NCBI GenBank assembly: GCA_963932545.1
Contig: CAWVRH010000004.1
Location: 1 to 64,000, forward strand
Direction of reading: 5' to 3'
Length of the DNA stretch: 64,000 nucleotides
Origin: UBA8337 sp963932545
GTDB lineage: Bacteria; Pseudomonadota; Alphaproteobacteria; RS24
Made by a program: the position numbers and the translations under genes. Each line of letters starts with the position of its first letter. Positions within the stretch are counted from its first letter, which is position 1. The notes beneath the pieces were generated by a model. The model worked only from the letters and a program-made list of their open reading frames with translations, did not search any database and was not told the DNA's origin. Shown here one piece after another: positions 35,034-44,661 of this stretch.

Positions 35034-35480
35034 CTATTGTGGGCTCTCAGATTGATCTTTTACCAAAGCGTCGACGATGGCAGCGGGTTCGCTGGCTTTG
35101 CCAGAGGCGAGATTGCTCAAATCTTCGCGAACCCCATTGCCAAACACGCCACCACGGGCGGCTTTATCCAATAGGTTTTGTTCGCTTGGCGGTATCGGGG
35201 TTTGCGGCGCATTGGGCAAAACAATCAGCCGAGCCAGCTCAGCGCCAGCGGGCGTAATCGGACGCGCGCTATTGGCCGAAGGCGGACGCAAGTTGAAATC
35301 AGGCGGTAGAATAAGGGGCGCTTTGCGCACGACATTAAATTCGTCTGGTGCATTTTTACTGTACCCGAGTGCATTGTCTCGGTCGCTGCCGCACGCCGCA
35401 AGCCCTGCGGCCAGCCCGACAACCATCGTCATTTTGAAACAAGATGACAGAACAGATGTTTTCTCAGTTTTCTTAGTCAT
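35034..35480 (-). CDS. DUF3035 lipoprotein (possible BamF)
   Basis: 148 residues from the ATG at 35480, which has GAGG six bases ahead; the ATG at 35492 has none. The hydrophobic segment ends in the lipobox GLAAC. The core DEFNVVRKAPLILPPDFNLRPP is the DUF3035 signature. The family has been linked to the outer-membrane assembly complex in Alphaproteobacteria (BamF); I recall that link rather than see it. It lies between lspA and the M16 pair, on the same strand. Confidence 0.82.
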   Translation of the reverse strand: MTKKTEKTSVLSSCFKMTMVVGLAAGLAACGSDRDNALGYSKNAPDEFNVVRKAPLILPPDFNLRPPSANSARPITPAGAELARLIVLPNAPQTPIPPSEQNLLDKAARGGVFGNGVREDLSNLASGKASEPAAIVDALVKDQSESPQ

Positions 35481-35549
35481 AAAGTGCCTCATAAAAATGC
35501 CTCAAAAAGAATTCCGAATATCTATAGCGGAAATTGCTATAGGCGCAAA

Positions 35550-36044
35550 CTAGCCTGCGGTTTTTTGTGGCCGGATTAAGTCATAAATCATCAGGGCCAC
35601 GCCCAAGCTTATCCAAACATCGGCCAAATTAAACACATACCAATAAAACCCGTCCCAATGTAGAGAGACGAAATCAACCACGGCGCCATACCAAACGCGG
35701 TCGACTAAATTGCCTAAAGCGCCCCCGGCCAGAAGCGCGTAAGCCATGCCCGCACGCCACGTTTCGCCGGCTTTTAACATCCAAATAAAATAGCCAATGG
35801 CCAGCAAAGCCACCAAGCTCAAAAGCCAGCGTCCCGCGTCGCCGCTACCCCCCAATAGGCCGTAGCTAATGCCCGGGTTCCAAATAAAAGTGAAGTCGAG
35901 AAACGGCAAAACGGCGTGCGCTTCGCGCTCAGCAAAACCAAACCCATGCACAATCGCCCACTTGGTGGTCTGGTCGAGCCCTGCCAAAAGGGCAGCCCAG
36001 CTCAACCCCTGAGCCATGCCGAAGGATCTAGGCGCTTGCGTCAT
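35550..36044 (-). CDS. lspA: Lipoprotein signal peptidase (signal peptidase II)
   Basis: 164 residues with four transmembrane helices. The catalytic Asp pair of A8 peptidases appears in GALGNLVDRVWYGAVVDFVSL and in FNLADVWISLGV. The early DQTTKW motif is also present. It removes signal peptides from diacylated lipoproteins, several of which are encoded here. Start chosen at 36044, giving a 17-base overlap with the ileS stop; 36065 and 36017 are alternatives and none has a clear ribosome site. ileS-lspA pairing is common. Confidence 0.93.
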   Translation of the reverse strand: MTQAPRSFGMAQGLSWAALLAGLDQTTKWAIVHGFGFAEREAHAVLPFLDFTFIWNPGISYGLLGGSGDAGRWLLSLVALLAIGYFIWMLKAGETWRAGMAYALLAGGALGNLVDRVWYGAVVDFVSLHWDGFYWYVFNLADVWISLGVALMIYDLIRPQKTAG

Positions 36045-38832
36045 ACTCAGCCACGGCTGCCGCATCGCGCGGGCTTAAATCTGGATACCCTTCGACCGAA
36101 CCAACGTCGGGCGAAAATTTCCACGAACGTTGGCACTTTTGACCTTCGGCCATTTTCGGCACGACGCCGACATTGGCTACCTCATCCAAGGTAAAAGCAC
36201 CGGCAGGCGGGGCCTGGCCACGAATATCAATTTGGCTGGTGATGCAAATATCAGCCATGTTTTGCCCCACGGTAACGGCAAATAACTCTTCTTGTCCGAC
36301 ATAAACAATCGGCGCCGCCTCGAGGCTAGAGCCGATACGTTTTTCGCGTCGTTCAATTTCCAAGGCGCCTGTCACCACACGGCGAAGGGCGCGAATTTTA
36401 TCCCATTTACGGGCCAAAGCTTCGTCGGCCCAAGTGTCGCCTATGGGATAGAAAGTCTGCAAATGCACGCTGTCTTGGCCTTGGCCAAAGCGCGATTGGT
36501 AAACTTCTTCCATAGTGAAACATAAAATCGGTGCCAGCCATCGGGTTAAGCAATGGAAAATGGCATCCATCACGGTGCGGCTCGCGCGCCGCTCTAGGCT
36601 GGAATGGGGATCGCAATAAAGCGTGTCTTTGCGAATGTCGAAATAAAACGCCGACAAATCCACGGTCATGAAAGTGAACAGGGCTTGGTAGATTTTGCGG
36701 AAATCAAAATGATTGTAATTGTCGCGCACCAAAGCATCTAGCTCGGACAAGCGATGCAAAATATACCGCTCTAGTTCGGGCATGTCGGCCACATCGACTT
36801 TTTCGCTATCCTCAAAATCGGTCAAATTGCCCAGCAAGAAACGAAAGCCGTTACGCATTTTGCGATAGGCATCGGTATTGGCCTTGATAATTTCAGGGCC
36901 GATGCGCTGGTCTTCTGAATAGTCACAAGACACTGTCCACAGCCGAATAATCTCCGCGCCCGACTGTTGTATAATCTTCAAGGGGTCTACGGCATTGCCG
37001 ATGGACTTCGACATTTTTTTGCCTTTTTCATCCATCGTAAAGCCATGCGTGATGACGTTTTTGAAAGGCGCCACGCCACGGGTGGCACAGCTTTCTAGCA
37101 GGGAAGACTGAAACCAACCACGGTGCTGGTCAGAACCTTCAAAATAAACATCGGCCGGCCAATGCAGGTCGTCGCGGGCTTCCAGAACAAAAGAATGGGT
37201 CACACCACTGTCGAACCAGACATCGAGAATGTCGCTGACTTGGTCAAAATCTTCGGCTTTATACGCGTCGCCGAGGAAGACTTGCGGGTCCGTTTCAAAC
37301 CAAGCGTCGGCGCCTTTTTGCGTTACGGCATCGACAATGCGTTGGTTCACTTGGGCATCGCGCAAAATGGCGCCATCGGCTTTGGCGGTGAAAATCGTCA
37401 GCGGCACACCCCACGCGCGTTGGCGCGAGATAACCCAATCGGGGCGGTTGTCGACCATGGCATGAATGCGATTGCGCCCAGCTTTGGGATACCAATTAAC
37501 GTCATCAATGGCCTTCAGGGCTTTGTCGCGCAGACCCGTTTCGCTCATCGAGATGAACCATTGTGGGGTGTTGCGGAAAATCAGTGGCGCTTTCGAGCGC
37601 CAGCTATGCGGGTAGGAGTGGCGTAATTTGCCTTTGGCCAACAGCCGTTCAGCCTCTACCAAAGCGCCAATAACGCCGCCATTGGCATCGCCATCTTTGC
37701 CCTTTTCATTGAGCACGCATTTGCCAGCAAACAACGGCACATGGTCGTAATAAACACCGGCTTCGTCGACGGTAAACGGCACTTCAATATTATATTTGAG
37801 GCCGAGTTCGAAATCATCTTGGCCGTGGCCCGGCGCAATATGCACCAATCCTGTGCCCGTTTCATCGGTCACAAAATCACCCGTCAGAACCGGCACATCA
37901 TAATCATAACCTTGGCCGTGCAACGGGTGATGGCAAATCAGACCGGCAGGGTCGATATCAGATAGGCGCGAATAGTCTTCTATTTTGGCCGCGCCCATAA
38001 CCCGCTCGGCTAGCGCATCCGATAGAATAAACTTTTCGCCATTGGCCTCATACAGACCATAAGTCAGGCTCGGCGCATAAGCGATGGCGCGGTTGGCCGG
38101 AATGGTCCACGGCGTCGTCGTCCAAATAACCGCAAACGTATCGTCCATGCCTTGCACGGGAAACTTTACGAAAATCGTCGGCGAGACATGTTCTTCATAT
38201 TCGACTTCGGCTTCGGCGAGGGCGGTTTTTTCAACCACCGACCACATGACCGGTTTCGAGCCGCGATACAGCGAGCCATCCATCAGGAATTTTTGAAACT
38301 CTTTAACAATCGTCGCTTCGGCTTCAAAGGCCATGGTCGTATAGGGGTTTTCCCAATCGCCTTGCACGCCGAGGCGTTGGAATTGTTCAGATTGAACGTC
38401 GACCCATTTTTTTGCAAACTGGCGGCACTGCTCGCGAAACTCGCTGGCAGGCACATCATCTTTGTTCAGCCCTTTGTTGCGATATTGTTCTTCAATTTTC
38501 CATTCAATCGGCAGGCCGTGGCAATCCCAACCCGGCACATAGACAGAGTTTTTGCCCATTAATTGCTGCGAGCGGACAATGACGTCTTTCAAAATTTTAT
38601 TCAGCGAGTGGCCGATATGAATGTCGCCATTGGCGTAGGGAGGGCCATCGTGCAGCACAAAGCTCTCACGAGTTTTGCCTTGCTCGCGAATTTTATCGCG
38701 CAGGCCAATCGCATCCCAATGAGCCAGCAAATCTGGCTCGCGTTTTGGCAGTCCGGCTTTCATAGGAAATTCGGTCTGGGGCAAATTCAGCGTGTCGCGA
38801 TAATCGCGGCCGTTGTTTTCTGTGTCACTCAT
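36028..38832 (-). CDS. ileS: Isoleucyl-tRNA synthetase
   Basis: 934 residues, class I. The HIGH motif is in GDIHIGHSLNK, WDCHGLPIEW is family-specific, and KMSKS occurs as KGKKMSKSIGN. The editing domain lies between, with WTTTPWTIPANRAI. The C-terminal zinc region keeps one visible cysteine (QKCQRSW) and ends EYDASA. Length and motifs fit a full bacterial enzyme. It is followed by lspA with overlap. No T-box leader is seen upstream, as expected outside Gram-positives. Confidence 0.97.
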   Translation of the reverse strand: MSDTENNGRDYRDTLNLPQTEFPMKAGLPKREPDLLAHWDAIGLRDKIREQGKTRESFVLHDGPPYANGDIHIGHSLNKILKDVIVRSQQLMGKNSVYVPGWDCHGLPIEWKIEEQYRNKGLNKDDVPASEFREQCRQFAKKWVDVQSEQFQRLGVQGDWENPYTTMAFEAEATIVKEFQKFLMDGSLYRGSKPVMWSVVEKTALAEAEVEYEEHVSPTIFVKFPVQGMDDTFAVIWTTTPWTIPANRAIAYAPSLTYGLYEANGEKFILSDALAERVMGAAKIEDYSRLSDIDPAGLICHHPLHGQGYDYDVPVLTGDFVTDETGTGLVHIAPGHGQDDFELGLKYNIEVPFTVDEAGVYYDHVPLFAGKCVLNEKGKDGDANGGVIGALVEAERLLAKGKLRHSYPHSWRSKAPLIFRNTPQWFISMSETGLRDKALKAIDDVNWYPKAGRNRIHAMVDNRPDWVISRQRAWGVPLTIFTAKADGAILRDAQVNQRIVDAVTQKGADAWFETDPQVFLGDAYKAEDFDQVSDILDVWFDSGVTHSFVLEARDDLHWPADVYFEGSDQHRGWFQSSLLESCATRGVAPFKNVITHGFTMDEKGKKMSKSIGNAVDPLKIIQQSGAEIIRLWTVSCDYSEDQRIGPEIIKANTDAYRKMRNGFRFLLGNLTDFEDSEKVDVADMPELERYILHRLSELDALVRDNYNHFDFRKIYQALFTFMTVDLSAFYFDIRKDTLYCDPHSSLERRASRTVMDAIFHCLTRWLAPILCFTMEEVYQSRFGQGQDSVHLQTFYPIGDTWADEALARKWDKIRALRRVVTGALEIERREKRIGSSLEAAPIVYVGQEELFAVTVGQNMADICITSQIDIRGQAPPAGAFTLDEVANVGVVPKMAEGQKCQRSWKFSPDVGSVEGYPDLSPRDAAAVAEYDASA

Positions 38833-38911
38833 TTTTCAGTCTCACTCTCGCCGCTTTGTAGCAATCTCATCCTCGGCTGCCAAGCAAATTGGTCGCTAGT
38901 TGATAGGGGTG

Positions 38912-39898
38912 TTATGGGGTGTTGGTTTTACTTAATTGTTTTTTGGCGGTGTCACTATCTTTCGCAATTTGCGTGGTAAGCGATTCCAGCCCATCGAATT
39001 TTTGTTCGGGGCGAATAAAGTGCAATAAAGAGACCCGCAAGTTGGCGTCATAAATATCGCCGTCGAAGTTGAACAAATGGGTTTCGAGGCGCGGCTTGTC
39101 GGTGCCCACGGTTGGGCGCATACCTAAATTAGCGACGCCGTCTATAAGTTGTCCGGCAAAGGCGCCATCTAAAATTTCTGCCCGCACGGCATAGACGCCA
39201 AATTTGGGCAGCACATAATCTTCCAATGCCATATTGGCGGTGGCAAACCCGATGGTGCGTCCGCGTTGATCGCCGTGCTGCACCTCGCCTTCAATGGCGA
39301 AAGCATGGCCCATTAAATCGGCCGCTTTTTCCGGCTCCCCGTCGCGCAAAAAATTGCGGATGGCAGAAGACGAGTAAGGCGCAGTGCTATCTGGCTGCAA
39401 AACGGCGCTGGTGGCATTGGTTTCAAAGCCCAGTTTTTCGCCATAGGTCTGCAGCATGGCGAAATTGCCTTTGCGGCCTTTGCCAAAACAAAAGTCATAG
39501 CCCACACAAACCGCTTTTGCGCCAAGCTGTTCGCATAAAATATTGTCGATGAAGTCCTCGGCTTCGCAAGCCGCCATGGCAGCGTCGAACGGCAAGGCGA
39601 GGGTAAAGTCGACGCCCAATTGCGCCAATAAAGCGGCGCGCGTCACCAGTCGGGTCAGGCGAAAAGGTGGCGCTTCGGGCGCAAAAAACTGCTGCGGATG
39701 CGGGTCGAATAACATAACGCCCAAGGGCGCGTCCAATCGATCGGCGGTGGCGCGCGCTTGCGCGATGACTTGTTGGTGGCCCAAATGCACACCATCAAAA
39801 TTGCCAATGGCCAGCACACAGTTTTTGGCTGTTGCGTCGTTTTGAAGATCGGCAAGACTGCGGTAGAGCGCGGGTTGTTTGGCGGGGGTATTGATCAT
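38912..39898 (-). CDS. ribF: Bifunctional riboflavin kinase / FAD synthetase
   Basis: 328 residues. The N-terminal FAD synthetase half has the nucleotidyltransferase motif AIGNFDGVHLGHQQVI and YDFCFGKGRKGN, with SSSAIRNFLRDGE after. The C-terminal riboflavin kinase half has VQHGDQRGRTIGFATANM and the beta-barrel strand ETHLFNFDGDIYD. It converts riboflavin to FMN and then FAD. It lies upstream of ileS on the same strand (79-base gap) and downstream of the HAD gene, forming a HAD-ribF-ileS-lspA row. Confidence 0.96.
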   Translation of the reverse strand: MINTPAKQPALYRSLADLQNDATAKNCVLAIGNFDGVHLGHQQVIAQARATADRLDAPLGVMLFDPHPQQFFAPEAPPFRLTRLVTRAALLAQLGVDFTLALPFDAAMAACEAEDFIDNILCEQLGAKAVCVGYDFCFGKGRKGNFAMLQTYGEKLGFETNATSAVLQPDSTAPYSSSAIRNFLRDGEPEKAADLMGHAFAIEGEVQHGDQRGRTIGFATANMALEDYVLPKFGVYAVRAEILDGAFAGQLIDGVANLGMRPTVGTDKPRLETHLFNFDGDIYDANLRVSLLHFIRPEQKFDGLESLTTQIAKDSDTAKKQLSKTNTP

Positions 39899-39939
39899 GG
39901 GGAAACCCTAAAGGCAATGCGGTTGAGAGACAAGCCAGC

Positions 39940-40824
39940 TCACCAAGTCAAATGGCGGATGGCATAACGCGCATGGGTGTTTTCTTCGCGCAATAAGTCA
40001 GCCACATCCTCGGCCGTGTCTACTTTGGCACCTGAAGCTCCGGCCAAGCCGCCGCTGATAAACAAAGCATCGATGCCCGCTTTTTGCGCGCCCGGAATAT
40101 CGGTTTTCGGTCCATCGCCAATAGCCAGCAAGCGCGGCGCGTCGAGGCCGGTCATCTCGACCAACATCGCTTTGGCGCGGTGGTAAACTGTGGGGTAGGG
40201 TTTGCCCATCCAAATCACTTCGCCGCCCATGGTTTCGTAAACTTCGGCGACGGCTCCGGCGCAGAAAATAATTTTATCGCCCATTTGCACTTGGCGATCT
40301 GGGTTCGGGCAAATCAGCGGCAGTTTGCGCGCCAGAATATCGGCCAGAAAATCTGCATAATCTTCCGGGGTCTGTGTGCTGTCGTCATACATGCCAGAAA
40401 ACAAAATAACATCGGCGTGGTCTATCTCGACCAGCTCAATGTCGAGACCTGCCACCAAATCGGCATCTTTTGCAGGGCCTACGTGGTGGCACTTTTTGCC
40501 TTGCGCGCCAAGCTCGGTCAGCTTGGTGCGGGTGGCATCGCCGGAGGTTAAAATATCGTCATAGGAGTTGCGTGCATTGCCAATTTCATCGAGCCGATTG
40601 AGCGCGGTTCGGCCGGGACGCGGCGCGTTGGATAAAAGCAAAACTTTGCCGCCACCATCCCGAAAGTTTTTCAAGGCCGCATCGACGCCCGCAAAAGGCT
40701 CGCGGCCATTGTGCAGTACCCCCCAAATATCGCAAATCACTGCGTCATATTGCTCGGCAATATCGCTAAAACCGTCCAGCATCTGGGGCAGTTGGGGCAG
40801 ATTGGGGGTGTTGGCTTGGGTCAT
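39940..40824 (-). CDS. HAD superfamily (IIA) hydrolase, TIGR01459 type
   Basis: 294 residues. HAD motif I is AVICDIWGVLHNGREPF, in which the second Asp of DxD is replaced as in this subfamily; motif II is LLSNAPRPG; motifs III/IV are MGKPYPTVY and AIGDGPKTDIPGAQKAGIDALF. The subclass IIA cap lies between. These are thought to be phosphatases of small phosphorylated metabolites; the substrate is unknown. It often precedes ribF in Alphaproteobacteria, as here. Confidence 0.88.
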   Translation of the reverse strand: MTQANTPNLPQLPQMLDGFSDIAEQYDAVICDIWGVLHNGREPFAGVDAALKNFRDGGGKVLLLSNAPRPGRTALNRLDEIGNARNSYDDILTSGDATRTKLTELGAQGKKCHHVGPAKDADLVAGLDIELVEIDHADVILFSGMYDDSTQTPEDYADFLADILARKLPLICPNPDRQVQMGDKIIFCAGAVAEVYETMGGEVIWMGKPYPTVYHRAKAMLVEMTGLDAPRLLAIGDGPKTDIPGAQKAGIDALFISGGLAGASGAKVDTAEDVADLLREENTHARYAIRHLTW

Positions 40825-40858
40825 TTTAAAGCAATCTTTCGTGTCGAAGACATGGGCC

Positions 40859-40918
40859 GTTAAACTGGCCGCTAAACTGGCCGCTAAACTGGGGGCTAAA
40901 CTGGGAGCCGAATTGGCT
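40859..40918. repeat. 12-bp tandem repeat (four units plus a decayed fifth) upstream of the HAD gene
   Basis: Units of the type GCTAAACTGGCC follow head to tail: two nearly exact, two with changed ends and one decayed. They lie in the divergent gap between the HAD gene and the SDR gene, about 35 bases before the HAD start. The rest of this 235-base gap shows nothing else I can name. Confidence 0.85.
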
Positions 40919-41059
40919 CAATATAGCGCGAAGCTGCCTGTTTCCTGCGCTGGCGTCAAGTCCTTCGTCGACCGGTGGGGCACATTCAAAAGTTGACGCA
41001 AGGGCGATATCTGCTAGCTTTTCGTCCAATAAAACGTGCCACATAAACAGGAGCAAAAT

Positions 41060-41824
41060 ATGACACTTTTTAATCTCGAAGGAAAAACCGCCATCATCAC
41101 GGGCGCCTCGCGCGGTATTGGCGAAGCCATCGCCCGTCAAATGGCAGACCATGGCGCCAATGTTGTTATTTCAAGCCGCAAAGCGCCCGCATGTGACGAG
41201 GTCACTAACTCCATCAACGAAAAGCACCCAGGCAAAGCGTTGACGGTAGAATGTAATATTGGCGCTAAAGATCAGCTGCAAAACTTGGCCGACACAGCCA
41301 AAGCGCATTTCGGCAAAGTCGATATTTTGGTTTGCAACGCGGCGGTGAACCCGTATTTCGGCCCAAGCCTCGATTGCCCAGATGATGCTTTCGATAAAAT
41401 TATGGCGAATAATGTAAAATCCAATCACTGGCTCTCCAACATGGTATTGCCCGGCATGATTGAGCGCAACGATGGCGCGATTATCATTATCTCGTCGATT
41501 GGGGGCATTAAGGGTTCGGCCATGCTGGGAACTTACGGCATTTCCAAAGCGGCTGATTTTCAGCTGGCTCGCAATATTGCGGTCGAGCATGGCTCGAAAA
41601 ACATTCGTGCCAATACCATTGCGCCAGGTCTGATTAAAACTTACTTCGCGCAAGCCTTGTGGGATAACCCAGATATTCTCGAGCAATCGACGGCCACCAC
41701 CCCAATGCGCCGCATTGGTATGCCAGACGAAATTGCGGGCGCGGCTGTCTTCCTAGCCAGCGAGGCGGGTGCGTATATGACCGGCCAGCAAATGGTTATC
41801 GATGGTGGGCAAACCATCGCCTAA
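41060..41824 (+). CDS. Short-chain dehydrogenase/reductase (SDR)
   Basis: 254 residues from the ATG at 41060, with CAGGAG seven bases ahead. The classical SDR set is complete: cofactor-binding TGASRGIGEA (residues 14-20), NAAV in the fourth strand, catalytic Ser in IISSIGG, and Tyr and Lys in YGISKAAD; then IAPGLIKT and the C-terminal YMTGQQMVIDGGQTI. NAD(P) dependence is expected; no Asp is seen directly at the second strand end (VVISSRK, with Arg), which leans to NADP. The alcohol or ketone substrate is unknown. Followed by its own terminator. Confidence 0.9.
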   Translation: MTLFNLEGKTAIITGASRGIGEAIARQMADHGANVVISSRKAPACDEVTNSINEKHPGKALTVECNIGAKDQLQNLADTAKAHFGKVDILVCNAAVNPYFGPSLDCPDDAFDKIMANNVKSNHWLSNMVLPGMIERNDGAIIIISSIGGIKGSAMLGTYGISKAADFQLARNIAVEHGSKNIRANTIAPGLIKTYFAQALWDNPDILEQSTATTPMRRIGMPDEIAGAAVFLASEAGAYMTGQQMVIDGGQTIA

Positions 41825-41850
41825 TTTGCGAGGCAACTCGTCATTTTGAA

Positions 41851-41889
41851 AAAAAACCTGCCTGACCCATAGGGGTTGGCAGGTTTTTT
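41851..41889 (+). terminator. Rho-independent terminator after the SDR gene
   Basis: AAAAAACCTGCC pairs with GGCAGGTTTTTT, and inside lies a second short pairing ACCC/GGGT. With A and T tracts on both sides it could work in both directions. It separates the SDR gene from the groESL leader region. Confidence 0.9.
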
Positions 41890-41984
41890 AGTGCCTACAG
41901 AGTGGCAATAACTGCTCTCTATGTATTTAAATAAACTCTATTTACTTTATTTTAAACCATTGAAATAACTAAAAAAAGCTCTCT

Positions 41985-42148
41985 TGCCAGCGCGGGTTTC
42001 TTTGTCGAAATAGATAGCGCAACGTAAGAAGTGCGCTGATTTAGAAAGCCTGTGGGAAGGCGTGCGGTTAATCCCACCTACCGTATGTTTTTCTCCGCCC
42101 GGGCTGTAATTGGTGGCCGACAGGTTAAACTGTCGGCCCTTATTTTTT
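41985..42148 (+). ncRNA. Possible structured RNA or attenuated leader upstream of groESL
   Basis: Between an AT-rich stretch (41925-41985) and an intrinsic terminator at 42115-42148 lie several hairpins: AGCGCA/TGCGCT (42016-42037), GTGGGA/TCCCAC (42052-42077) and a longer AGCCTG/CGGGCT closing pair. No ORF with a ribosome site is seen. The order promoter-like AT-rich DNA, hairpins, strong terminator suggests a small RNA gene of about 130-160 bases. Alternatively it is a leader attenuated before groES. I considered 6S RNA because of size and a possible central bubble, but could not match a consensus. The 5' end is a guess. Confidence 0.4.
42115..42148 (+). terminator. Intrinsic terminator upstream of groESL
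   Basis: Perfect nine-base-pair stem GGCCGACAG/CTGTCGGCC with loop GTTAAA, then a T-rich tract CTTATTTTTT. There is no coding gene between this and the preceding SDR terminator, so it must end a non-coding transcript or a leader. Confidence 0.85.
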
Positions 42149-42240
42149 CTGTATTTTTTCCGTCGTGCATTTCGGTTCTGATTTCACGATATTTCTATCT
42201 GCTTTTCATTGGCCTTTTTTGTCTTTATTTTGCTCTGAGC

Positions 42241-42270
42241 CTTGACACTTTGCGGCCTTCTCCCTATCTG
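42241..42270 (+). promoter_or_regulatory. RpoH (sigma-32)-type heat-shock promoter of groESL
   Basis: CTTGACA at 42241-42247 and CCCTATCT at 42262-42269 are separated by 14 bases, close to the CTTGAAA / CCCCATnT form of heat-shock promoters. Transcription would start near 42277-42282, about 80 bases before groES. Confidence 0.65.
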
Positions 42271-42283
42271 AAACATGCGCAGT

Positions 42284-42307
42284 GGCACTCTCTTTTTAGC
42301 GGGTGCC
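42284..42307 (+). promoter_or_regulatory. CIRCE-like inverted repeat (possible HrcA site)
   Basis: GGCACTC and GGGTGCC face each other across 10 bases just after the predicted start point. The classical CIRCE is TTAGCACTC-9-GAGTGCTAA; the GCACTC half is kept but the other half and the spacing differ, so HrcA binding is only possible. Confidence 0.4.
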
Positions 42308-42359
42308 CCTTTAATTTTTTGGGAAGCTCCGTAGGGAGCCCTTTCATAGGAGAAAGAAT

Positions 42360-42647
42360 ATGAAATTTCGTCCTTTACATGACCGTGTATTGGTTCGCCG
42401 TATTGAGGAAGATACGAAGACCAGCGGTGGTATTATCATTCCGGACTCGGCTCAAGAAAAACCATCGCAAGGCGTTGTGGTTGCAGCTGGTAGCGGAACC
42501 CGTGGCGATGACGGCAAAGTAGCGCCGCTCGACGTGAAAGCAAAAGACAATGTGTTGTTCGGCAAATGGTCGGGCAGCGAAGTCACTATTGATGGCGAAG
42601 AACTGCTCATCATGAAAGAAAGCGATATCCTGGGCATCATTAGCTAA
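42360..42647 (+). CDS. groES: Co-chaperonin GroES
   Basis: 95 residues, full length. It begins MKFRPLHDRVLVRRIEE; the mobile loop contains KTSGGIIIPDSAQEKPSQG and the roof segment follows. The end GEELLIMKESDILGIIS is typical. AGGAGA lies seven bases ahead of the ATG. It caps GroEL during ATP-driven folding in the cytoplasm. Expression is likely heat-induced through the RpoH-type promoter at 42241. Confidence 0.98.
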   Translation: MKFRPLHDRVLVRRIEEDTKTSGGIIIPDSAQEKPSQGVVVAAGSGTRGDDGKVAPLDVKAKDNVLFGKWSGSEVTIDGEELLIMKESDILGIIS

Positions 42648-42691
42648 CGCTCCCCAGTTTTGCACCACCTAGTTTTAAATAGGAGAATATC

Positions 42692-44332
<1,641 letters not shown>

Positions 44333-44377
44333 CCTTTCCATAGCGCTGATGTAAATCAGGGCTTACCCAAAATAATG

Positions 44378-44412
44378 AAAGGGGCTGTTCGGTTGAGCAG
44401 CCCCTTTTTTTA
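44378..44412 (+). terminator. Rho-independent terminator of groESL
   Basis: AAAGGGGCTG pairs with CAGCCCCTTT across a ten-base loop and runs into seven T. Between it and tolC (44413-44661) I see a small hairpin GCAATA/TATTGC and a probable promoter region, but no gene. Confidence 0.92.
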
Positions 44413-44661
44413 TCGGCTTTTTAGCAATATCTTATTGCTTATGGGGCTTGTATTTAGGGCTATATGCGCCTACCTCGTCCTTACGCTTTTAGCTAGCCAT
44501 GCGGATAGGTTCTTGCTAGCTTGCGCGCGCCTGTGAGGGCAAACCGAATAAAAATAATAACGACGGAGCTGGCAGAAAAACTGCCGATTCATTAACCAAA
44601 TAGTAACGCCCCCAAGCCTAAGTTGGTCGTCTGTTGGTTGTGTTCCGTATGAGAGGTTTGT

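Noticed and set aside
40568..40996. 142-residue plus-strand ORF opposite the HAD gene start, with a repeated Ala-Lys-Leu tail
   Set aside because: It is antisense to the HAD gene, and its repeat tail is only the translation of the 12-bp DNA repeat.
41985..42148. Naming the intergenic RNA as 6S RNA
   Set aside because: Size and a possible central bubble fit, but no consensus segments could be matched by eye, so it is left unnamed.
42052..42363. 103-residue plus-strand ORF upstream of groES
   Set aside because: It runs through the terminator hairpin, the heat-shock promoter and the groES ribosome site. Its hydrophobic look comes from T-rich regulatory DNA.
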